Of a stretch of 5,892 nucleotides of DNA, positions 1 through 4,485 are shown piece by piece; the first letter of the stretch is position 1, and each line of letters opens with the position of its first letter. The translations under genes were made by a program, and so were the position numbers. Source of the stretch: Granulosicoccaceae bacterium (GTDB taxonomy: Bacteria > Pseudomonadota > Gammaproteobacteria > Granulosicoccales > Granulosicoccaceae). The DNA is taken from contig JALZUX010000149.1 of NCBI GenBank assembly GCA_023301405.1, positions 1-5,892 of the forward strand, in the 5' to 3' direction. Under the pieces are notes generated by a model. The model was not told the origin of the DNA. It saw nothing but the letters and a program-made list of their open reading frames with translations, and ran no database searches.

Positions 1-732
1 GCTGACTTCGGTACTCGACGACGGCACAGTTTCTTATGGCAACGCTGGTGTGTCGATGCTTTAAAAGAAGGACTAGGCGAAAATTTCATTGGCACTAGTA
101 ACGTGCTGCTTGCAATGGATCACGACCTTGAAGCAATCGGCACCAACGCTCATGAACTACCCATGGTTGCTGCAGCCCTTGCCAGTGACGACGAACAACT
201 GAAACAAGCACCCTATAAAGTACTAGAGAGTTGGCAGAAAACATACGACAGCAATCTTTTAATTGTATTGCCAGATGCCTATGGGACTACACGCTTTTTA
301 AGAGACGCACCAGACTGGATGGCCGACTGGAAAGGCTTCAGGATTGATTCAAAAGAACCCATCGAAGGTGGTGAAGAAATTATCAGTTGGTGGGAAAGCA
401 AAGGTCGCGACCCAAAAGACAAATTGATTATCTTTTCAGACGGCCTTGACATTGAAACCATAGAATCAACCTATCACCACTTTGATGGTCGATTACACAC
501 CAGCTTTGGTTGGGGAACTAACCTGACTAACGACTTCCGCGATTGCGCACCCTACCCCAACGACAACTTAAAAGCCTTCTCTGTAGTTTGCAAAGTAACC
601 GAAGCGAATGGAAAACCAACCGTTAAGTTGTCAGATAACCTGGTGAAAGCAACGGGACCTACCTCTGAAATAAACCGTTACCTTAACGTTTTTGGCCGTG
701 AGCAGTTAACATCGACAAACGTTGAAGTTTAA
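1..732 (+). CDS. pncB: Nicotinate phosphoribosyltransferase, C-terminal part (5' end outside window)
   Basis: This enzyme makes nicotinate mononucleotide from nicotinate and PRPP, coupled to ATP hydrolysis, in the cytoplasmic NAD salvage (Preiss-Handler) pathway. The reading frame is open from base 1, so the gene starts outside the window; 243 residues are visible. Family signatures are seen in order: DFGTRRR (residues 2-8), GTSNV (31-35), GTNAHE (48-53, whose His probably matches the phosphorylated His of the Salmonella enzyme), RIDSKEP (114-120), FSDGLD (145-150) and the phosphate-binding-type loop [11 protein letters not shown] (168-178). The C-terminal KLSDN segment and the ending match E. 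coli PncB as I remember it. The [13 protein letters not shown] stretch differs from the E. coli RHDSGDP version and resembles another PncB subgroup. A GTG at 103 lies inside the conserved region and is not the true start. The gene converges with the membrane-protein gene downstream; a hairpin follows 19 bases after the stop. Confidence 0.95.
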   Translation, partial: ADFGTRRRHSFLWQRWCVDALKEGLGENFIGTSNVLLAMDHDLEAIGTNAHELPMVAAALASDDEQLKQAPYKVLESWQKTYDSNLLIVLPDAYGTTRFLRDAPDWMADWKGFRIDSKEPIEGGEEIISWWESKGRDPKDKLIIFSDGLDIETIESTYHHFDGRLHTSFGWGTNLTNDFRDCAPYPNDNLKAFSVVCKVTEANGKPTVKLSDNLVKATGPTSEINRYLNVFGREQLTSTNVEV

Positions 733-751
733 CCTACCAATTCTAGCCCAT

Positions 752-780
752 CGGGATTAAAGGTATCTTCCTTGATCCCG
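752..780 (+). terminator. Hairpin just downstream of pncB, possible terminator without a U-tract
   Basis: CGGGAT (752-757) pairs with ATCCCG (775-780), and AAGG (760-763) pairs with CCTT (770-773). The internal loop is 2x1 and the loop is TATCTT. The hairpin starts 19 bases after the pncB stop, where a terminator would be expected between convergent genes. No run of T follows on either strand, so intrinsic termination is uncertain; it could instead protect the 3' end of the mRNA. Confidence 0.4.
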
Positions 781-841
781 CAGTGAAAGCCCTTGTCACC
801 AACAACAGACAAAGGTCTACTCGACAGACTCACCATGCTAC

Positions 842-864
842 AGGTTACTCAGGCACAGTAACCT
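842..864. repeat. Perfect 8-bp inverted repeat over the 3' end of the membrane-protein gene
   Basis: AGGTTACT (842-849) and AGTAACCT (857-864) are perfect reverse complements around a 7-base loop. The repeat overlaps the last codons and the stop of the minus-strand gene. No T-tract follows on either strand. Together with the hairpin at 752-780 it may separate the two convergent transcripts, but an 8-bp repeat of this kind can also arise by chance. Confidence 0.3.
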
Positions 865-1345
865 CAAGGTTGTGTGCCTTACCGCCACCAACACGCTTGG
901 TACGCCTACTCCGGCTTCTCTCCATGCGAGTGACTACAGGAGCGACAAGCATCAAAATTAACGCCGATATCCAATAAAAGTAGCCATTCTGAAGCACTAA
1001 TTCATCTGATAGCTTAGCCTGAATACCAGTGTAGGTTGCCGCAATCAGAAACAGAACACTGACCCACCAGAACCATTTTAGTAGCGTAATTCGAGTGGGG
1101 GCAAACACCAGTAATGCCCAGAACACAAATACAAAGTTGGCAGCTGCCGCCACCAGTGCAACAAAATTCACCACAAAATCAGAGAAGCTCTGAGCACCAA
1201 AAAGATGAGCCGTACCATAGCGCAACGTGTAGTAGAAAGTCTCAAGGCCAGTTAATGACCTGGTGTCCCCCACTAGTACTGTGGGTACAAATAGCGAAGC
1301 CAGAAATAACGCGCAAGCTACCGCAAAAATAATTTTTCCAAACAT
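845..1345 (-). CDS. Inner-membrane protein of unknown function, four predicted TM helices
   Basis: I do not recognise a family for this 166-residue protein. Four hydrophobic segments are visible, at about residues 4-24, 57-82, 88-108 and 121-140. They are followed by a strongly basic tail (MERSRSRRTKR, 141-151) that by the positive-inside rule should be cytoplasmic; with four helices this places both ends inside. The first loop (about 25-56) is polar and aromatic and would face the periplasm. There are no obvious catalytic motifs, and the cysteine at residue 11 does not sit in a lipobox. The ATG start at 1345 has only a weak GAG ribosome-binding element about 6 bases upstream. The gene stands alone, convergent with pncB. 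Composition and length look like a genuine small membrane protein and the long open frame supports coding. The function is unknown. Confidence 0.75.
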   Translation of the reverse strand: MFGKIIFAVACALFLASLFVPTVLVGDTRSLTGLETFYYTLRYGTAHLFGAQSFSDFVVNFVALVAAAANFVFVFWALLVFAPTRITLLKWFWWVSVLFLIAATYTGIQAKLSDELVLQNGYFYWISALILMLVAPVVTRMERSRSRRTKRVGGGKAHNLEVTVPE

Positions 1346-1499
1346 TTTAACTCATACCGTCTGCCAAATAGAATTGACGGATTGCCGTGTCATAAAACTA
1401 ACGGCAGTGTGCCGACAAAATTAATAAAGCTTTTTCGCGCTCTGCTGGCAATACCTGCGGGACGTACACTGGAATAGACGATTTTCAGAAGAGCTGCGC

Positions 1500-1539
1500 A
1501 TTACGATCGAACTCATTAAAGAAGAATAACTATTGACCT
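1500..1539 (+). repeat. Direct repeat, copy 1 (partner at 2699-2738)
   Basis: This 40-base stretch matches 2699-2738 at 32 of 40 positions without gaps; the first 27 bases match at 23. Both copies are in the same orientation and lie in the intergenic regions on either side of the dehydrogenase gene. Upstream, both regions also contain CTCTGCTGG (1440-1448 and 2610-2618) and TGCGGG (1456-1461 and 2674-2679), which suggests a longer relationship broken by indels. In the frame ending at TAA 1527-1529 all eight mismatches fall in codon positions 1 and 3 (ITIELIKEE here, ITINLVKEE in the other copy). That hints at decayed coding sequence, but the origin is unknown. Confidence 0.6.
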
Positions 1540-1557
1540 TTATCGTTCAAAATAGTT
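1528..1557. repeat. 7-bp inverted repeat overlapping the end of repeat copy 1
   Basis: AACTATT (1528-1534) and AATAGTT (1551-1557) are perfect reverse complements with a 16-base loop. Read on the minus strand, the stem is followed by the T-rich ATTCTTCTTT. It lies about 60 bases past the dehydrogenase stop, so it could be a weak terminator for that gene. The stem is almost entirely A/T, which argues against a stable terminator. Confidence 0.2.
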
Positions 1558-1614
1558 GACTCAAATCTCAACAGACACACTGCGACCCAATCCTCGGTCA
1601 ATATCTGAGTGTCA

Positions 1615-2430
1615 TTAAAGTGACGAATTCAAATGGCCCCCATCAACGACAACTGTGCTTCCGGTCATAAAAGAATCTCCGGCAGACGCTAGCAATAACA
1701 GAGCACCATCCAGATCAGCAGGCTCTCCTACACGGCGCTGCGGGACATTACTGATTAGGTCCTCAGACTGGCTTGATTCAAGATAGTCACGATTCATGTC
1801 TGTAACAATATACCCCGGCGCTAGCGCATTGACTCGAATGCCGTATCGAGCCCACTCAAGGGCTAACGCGCTTGTCATTTGCTCAAGCCCGGCCTTAGTC
1901 ACCGCGTAAGACATCACCCCGCCAGACACACGCTGCCCAAGAATCGATGTCACATTAACGATGGCACCATTGTGCTTTATCGATACTAGACGCTTGGCAA
2001 ATTCGCGCGCCACATACCACGCACCGGAAAGGTTAGTATCAAGCACACTTTGCCACAGGCTTTCGTCTGTATTAATTGCCGACGATGGCTTGGCGATACC
2101 AGCGTTGTTTAACAGAATATCAGCTGTAAAGCCTTGCTCAGAAATCTGCGTAAAGGCATGACTCACTGAAGCGGAATCGCCCACATCCATACCAACACAA
2201 GTCACTTTAACACTACCGGACAGCTTTTCTTGCAACGCCAGCAGTTTCGGGTTTTTGCTGTCTCTTGCACTTAGAATTAATGTTGCGCCGGCACTGGCAA
2301 GGGTTGCTGCGAACTGCTCCCCTAAGCCACCAGACGCCCCTGTTATAAGTGCGGTTTTTCCACTTAAATCAAATGGCGTATTAGTATAGTCAGGTGATTT
2401 CAACGGGCTTTCTCTCACGGGTTTTAGCAC
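1615..2430 (-). CDS. Classical short-chain dehydrogenase/reductase (SDR), NADP-type
   Basis: This is a soluble NAD(P)-dependent oxidoreductase of the classical SDR family with a Rossmann fold, 271 residues. The sequence shows the cofactor-binding TGASGGLG (30-37), Asp82 in MDVGD for adenine, NNAG (108-111), the catalytic tetrad Asn133, Ser162, Tyr175 and Lys179 (Ser and Tyr 13 residues apart, YAVTK motif), and the APGYIVTDM segment (204-212). Arg56 after the second beta strand (SARD) suggests NADP(H) rather than NAD(H). The ending VVDGGHL is typical of the family. The substrate cannot be told from the sequence; FabG-like or gluconate-5-dehydrogenase-like roles are both possible. The first 20 or so residues precede the usual SDR start. 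GTG 2430 has no visible Shine-Dalgarno, whereas TTG at 2403 (residue 10) follows a GAGA-rich stretch, so the start is uncertain. The gene stands alone, with diverged direct repeats in the intergenic DNA on both sides. Confidence 0.93.
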   Translation of the reverse strand: MLKPVRESPLKSPDYTNTPFDLSGKTALITGASGGLGEQFAATLASAGATLILSARDSKNPKLLALQEKLSGSVKVTCVGMDVGDSASVSHAFTQISEQGFTADILLNNAGIAKPSSAINTDESLWQSVLDTNLSGAWYVAREFAKRLVSIKHNGAIVNVTSILGQRVSGGVMSYAVTKAGLEQMTSALALEWARYGIRVNALAPGYIVTDMNRDYLESSQSEDLISNVPQRRVGEPADLDGALLLLASAGDSFMTGSTVVVDGGHLNSSL

Positions 2431-2503
2431 AACAAAACGCTGAACTGGATCTCAGATCACTATACCCGTACCTACCGTGTGATTTCTAGCGCCGAATACT
2501 GCT

Positions 2504-2518
2504 GCGTGCAATGCACGC
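2504..2518. promoter_or_regulatory. 15-bp palindrome upstream of the SDR gene, possible operator
   Basis: GCGTGCAATGCACGC is a perfect palindrome of two 7-base arms around a central A, 73 bases upstream of the annotated GTG start of the dehydrogenase. Tight dyads like this are common repressor or activator sites, but no regulator gene is adjacent and I cannot assign it to a family. By rough estimate, a 7-bp dyad with this spacing has about a one in three chance of occurring somewhere in a window of this size. Confidence 0.3.
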
Positions 2519-2698
2519 CCTCTCGCTATAATTAAATTACTGATCAACACATCACACAATCACTTTTCACGCGATTTGCGTCACTACATATCCCTGTGCC
2601 AGAAATTACTCTGCTGGTTCAATTGATACATCGCGTGCAGGCCCTCGGTGGCTGTCCGAGAACAATGATCGACTGCGGGCGCGGCCTTTTGGCCAGCT

Positions 2699-2738
2699 AT
2701 TACGATCAATCTCGTCAAAGAAGAACACCTATTCGCCT
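2699..2738 (+). repeat. Direct repeat, copy 2 (partner at 1500-1539)
   Basis: This is the second copy of the diverged 40-base direct repeat, 32/40 identical to 1500-1539, about 1.2 kb away with the dehydrogenase gene between. In the frame matching ITIELIKEE of copy 1 it reads ITINLVKEEHLFA and stays open to a TAA near 2785. Just upstream of the repeat, AGCT directly abuts ATTACG here, whereas copy 1 has GCGC between them, consistent with small indels. No terminal inverted repeats or target-site duplications were seen. Confidence 0.6.
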
Positions 2739-2826
2739 CGACAAGCGCCTTCTCAGTCAGCCACCCAACGTCAGAACAATATAATAATTAACGTTCCACA
2801 AAGACCACTGAGAACAGCAGACTTAA

Positions 2827-3237
2827 TCAATCCGGATACTGTTGCTTGAACAATTTCTGTTCAGTCTGAAGATGAATAATACGGGGATCGTTTTGAAGAT
2901 AATTAATATAGGTCTGCCATGCTTCGCGGGACTCGCGCCAATCTGTGCTGCGGGTGCTGGTCGTAAACTCGCCGTATCTGCTTGCTGAATAATTTCCCGC
3001 TACGTTACTGGCGACAAATTTCACACCAGCTAGCGCCACCAGAGACAACACCACAACCGCAACGCAAGCGGTTTTGAATGCACCGGTGGTTCCCTTGAAC
3101 TGTTGCTGATCGACAGCCGATTCGGCACTCTGACGGATCAACCCGTCAATGTCCTGAGGTATCGATGGACACTGAGCGTCAAACTCTGAAAATATATCCA
3201 GATCACTGACCCGACTGATGCTAATTACCTCACCCAC
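2827..3237 (-). CDS. Small single-pass membrane protein, putative anti-sigma factor
   Basis: From the preferred start the protein has 136 residues. It has a soluble N-terminal region (1-54) containing PSIPQDIDGLIRQSAESAV (24-42), one strong transmembrane helix (about 56-76, VAVVVLSLVALAGV core) and a polar C-terminal region of about 60 residues predicted to be periplasmic. Position and topology fit an anti-sigma factor that holds the upstream-encoded ECF sigma factor at the membrane: the gene directly follows the sigma gene and overlaps it by one base. No HxxxCxxC zinc anti-sigma motif is present (cysteines only at residues 23 and 58), and it is far too short for FecR. GTG at 3237 is preferred over the in-frame TTG at 3243 because GGAGG (3245-3249 on the complement) lies 7 bases from the GTG but 1 base from the TTG. 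The anti-sigma role is inferred from context rather than from homology. Confidence 0.7.
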   Translation of the reverse strand: MGEVISISRVSDLDIFSEFDAQCPSIPQDIDGLIRQSAESAVDQQQFKGTTGAFKTACVAVVVLSLVALAGVKFVASNVAGNYSASRYGEFTTSTRSTDWRESREAWQTYINYLQNDPRIIHLQTEQKLFKQQYPD

Positions 3238-3249
3238 TAGCAAGCCTCC
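3235..3249 (-). promoter_or_regulatory. Ribosome binding site and TAGTG stop-start overlap coupling sigma and anti-sigma
   Basis: On the minus strand GGAGG (3249-3245) is followed 7 bases later by GTG (3237-3235), whose G is the last base of the sigma-factor stop TAG (3239-3237). This is the strongest Shine-Dalgarno seen in the window. A stop-start overlap of this kind normally gives translational coupling, keeping the two proteins at a fixed ratio. It also decides the start codon of the downstream gene. Confidence 0.75.
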
Positions 3250-3851
3250 GGCTGACTGCGACGCAAGCGTACCAATGCTTCACGGTGCAAACGATTAACT
3301 GAACTGCGCGCCACATCCAGAAACTGGGCGATTTCGTTAAATTCCATACGGAAGCAAAATCGAAGCAATACAATTTCGCGATGGTCTTCAGACAGGGTTT
3401 GCAACTGGCGCAGCAACTGAGCATCACTCATGGCATTAAAATCAACCCCTATCCCATTGGGATTAATGGCAACCACATTTTCTGGTAATTCCCGCTCAGA
3501 TTGCGCACTACGCGATGACCCTGTGTTTGAGCTCAACTGACCGTTCGACTGGTAAGAGGGATGCAAACGAAGATGATCGTACAACCGTGCCCACGCTATA
3601 TGATGCAACCAGTCACAGAAGCGTATGTCTTTGCTGTACCGTTTTCGACCACGCACGATGGTCATCCAAACGTCCTGGAAAAGCTCGGCAGCAAGCACCT
3701 CTTCGCCGCCAGTCCCAAAGTAGAAAAATCGAAAAACAGAGCTCTTATGGCGACTATATAAAGCTTTAAAGCCTTCGCTGTCGCCAGCACTGTACGACAG
3801 CATTAATGCACTGTCCGAATTATCGATAGCGGTTTTCTCATTCACTGTCAT
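3237..3851 (-). CDS. ECF-type RNA polymerase sigma factor (sigma-70 family)
   Basis: This is an alternative sigma factor that directs RNA polymerase to a dedicated promoter set, 204 residues. Region 2 covers about 13-95, including the core-binding ELFQDVWMTIVRGRKRY (56-72) and the promoter-melting WLHHIAWARLYDHLR (81-95). Region 4 covers about 144-198, with LSEDHREIVLLRF (153-165) and a helix-turn-helix FNEIAQFLDVARSSVNRLHR (171-190). No C-terminal extension or SnoaL-like domain is present. The linker between regions 2 and 4 (about 96-143) is nearly 50 residues, Ser/Asn-rich and longer than is usual for the family. ATG 3851 is used although its Shine-Dalgarno is weak. The gene is coupled by a one-base overlap to a membrane protein likely to be its anti-sigma factor, and a Fur-box-like site lies 39 bases upstream. 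The signal it responds to is unknown; iron control is inferred. The exact ECF group cannot be assigned by eye. Confidence 0.92.
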   Translation of the reverse strand: MTVNEKTAIDNSDSALMLSYSAGDSEGFKALYSRHKSSVFRFFYFGTGGEEVLAAELFQDVWMTIVRGRKRYSKDIRFCDWLHHIAWARLYDHLRLHPSYQSNGQLSSNTGSSRSAQSERELPENVVAINPNGIGVDFNAMSDAQLLRQLQTLSEDHREIVLLRFCFRMEFNEIAQFLDVARSSVNRLHREALVRLRRSQPEAC

Positions 3852-3889
3852 AGCTGATCACTATTGTTATTTGAGTGCTTCCTAGTCTT

Positions 3890-3908
3890 GGCAATGATTA
3901 TCATCACC
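3890..3908 (-). promoter_or_regulatory. Fur-box-like operator upstream of the ECF sigma gene
   Basis: The 19-base site ggcaatgattatcatcacc (plus strand) matches the classical Fur consensus GATAATGATTATCATTATC at 15 of 19 positions, including an unbroken central AATGATTATCAT. It lies 39 bases upstream of the sigma-factor ATG, where a bound repressor would block initiation. Fur with ferrous iron normally represses, so the sigma/anti-sigma operon would be induced by iron starvation. The plus-strand lipoprotein start is about 200 bases away, so control of that gene is less likely. Confidence 0.6.
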
Positions 3909-4110
3909 AGGAATAGTTAGATATAGCAATCCCTCTGCCACACATTGTCACATTGATAACAAATGCTGATTTCTCCAGCCTGGCAACGCCGACTTGGCGA
4001 AGTTGTGCGTTCTTTTAAAACGACCTGCTTGATTTGCGACTGCAATCATAGTCAAAACTTTGTCGATCTTGTAGATTGCACGCTTCTAGATTTAAACGCA
4101 GAGATAACCC

Positions 4111-4299
4111 ATGTTCCGAGCAACCATCGCCCTTTCACTCTTGTTACTCACAGGATGCCAGAACCTGACCCCGGGGGTAGCAACGGGCTATCACGGCAAC
4201 GAGCAACTACCTGAATTTTTTCGCGTTTATCACAACAAACACCAAAGTTCCGGTGCTGAATTTCGGGGTTTCAGGAAAGTTAGACGGCATTATTTCTAG
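4111..4299 (+). CDS. Putative small lipoprotein, possibly frameshifted or decaying
   Basis: The first 16 residues form a textbook lipoprotein signal peptide: MFRA, a Leu-rich core, then the lipobox LTGC with Cys16 as the lipidated residue. Gln follows the Cys, so by the E. coli +2 rule it would go to the outer membrane. AGAG about 8 bases upstream is a plausible Shine-Dalgarno. After about residue 35 the reading becomes rich in Arg, His and Phe and ends at 62 residues. At that point frame +2 looks more protein-like (NTKVPVLNFGVSGKLDGIIS, stop at 4304-4306), and a later frame +3 segment (4311-4398) reads FEPTEITPAFAAVYVVAKLP. A T6 run (4216-4221) lies where the first switch would occur. Either this is a short intact lipoprotein or the start of a broken longer one. 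I recognise no family. Confidence 0.45.
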   Translation: MFRATIALSLLLLTGCQNLTPGVATGYHGNEQLPEFFRVYHNKHQSSGAEFRGFRKVRRHYF

Positions 4300-4371
4300 C
4301 TGGTAAATAATTTGAGGCGGGTTTTGAACCGACAGAAATAACGCCAGCTTTTGCGGCGGTCTATGTGGTGG

Positions 4372-4413
4372 CGAAATTGCCCTATGATGGCGCATAGCGA
4401 CATTGCAATTTCG
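4372..4413. repeat. Perfect 9-bp inverted repeat with an inner 5-bp stem
   Basis: CGAAATTGC (4372-4380) and GCAATTTCG (4405-4413) are perfect reverse complements. The 24-base loop contains a second stem, CTATG (4382-4386) with CATAG (4393-4397). No T-tract follows on either strand. It lies between the end of the lipoprotein region and the 3' end of sbmA. Confidence 0.4.
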
Positions 4414-4434
4414 ACACTGGGTACACTGGCTATT

Positions 4435-4468
4435 CAGCGAGGCCGCGATAAATGTGTCAGCCTCGCTG
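4435..4468. repeat. Perfect 9-bp GC-rich inverted repeat downstream of sbmA, possible 3'-end hairpin
   Basis: CAGCGAGGC (4435-4443) and GCCTCGCTG (4460-4468) are perfect reverse complements with a 16-base loop. The repeat begins 17 bases past the sbmA stop on the minus strand, so it may be a transcript-end hairpin for sbmA. The minus-strand sequence after it (AATAGCC) has no U-tract, so intrinsic termination is doubtful. Confidence 0.4.
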
Positions 4469-4485
4469 CGTCTGTGCTGTGCATT

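Larger units (their letters stand above)
2431..2826. other. Gene-free stretch between the SDR and anti-sigma genes
   Basis: This stretch of about 400 bases has no convincing gene. It holds the leader of the dehydrogenase gene, a 15-base palindrome (2504-2518), a TATAAT on the plus strand (2527-2532) without a good -35 box, the second copy of a diverged direct repeat (2699-2738), and the 3' flank of the anti-sigma gene without a clear terminator. A 62-codon frame at 2596-2784 (+) starts at GTG, has no Shine-Dalgarno and resembles no family I know. The stretch may be remnant DNA. Confidence 0.5.

Noticed and set aside
783..977. Open frame on the plus strand, 64 codons
   Set aside because: It lies largely opposite the 3' part of the membrane-protein gene, has a low-complexity Thr/Arg/Leu composition and no family resemblance; treated as an antisense shadow.
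1114..1332. Plus-strand open frame of 72 codons inside the membrane-protein gene
   Set aside because: It is fully antisense to the four-helix protein, with a Gln/Pro/Ser-rich sequence typical of a shadow frame.
1531..1603. 8-bp inverted repeat TATTGACC / GGTCAATA with a 57-base spacer
   Set aside because: Repeats of this length and spacing are expected several times by chance in a window of this size.
2600..2690. Possible tRNA suggested by GGTTCAATT
   Set aside because: No cloverleaf arms, acceptor stem or CCA end could be paired around the T-loop-like word.
1500..2738. Integron cassette flanked by attC sites
   Set aside because: The direct repeats flank one gene as in a cassette, but no GTTRRRY / RYYYAAC core-site pair or attC-like folded palindrome is present, and no integrase is seen.
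2596..2784. Plus-strand frame of 62 codons in the gap between the SDR and anti-sigma genes
   Set aside because: GTG start without a Shine-Dalgarno and no recognisable motifs; the repeat copy inside it shows its conservation pattern in a different frame.
3515..3769. Two overlapping plus-strand frames inside the sigma gene
   Set aside because: They are antisense to the clear ECF sigma coding sequence and show no motifs.
3963..4214. Plus-strand frame of 83 codons upstream of the lipoprotein
   Set aside because: It overlaps the lipoprotein signal in another frame and has no good ribosome site or family features; the lipobox reading explains the shared bases better.
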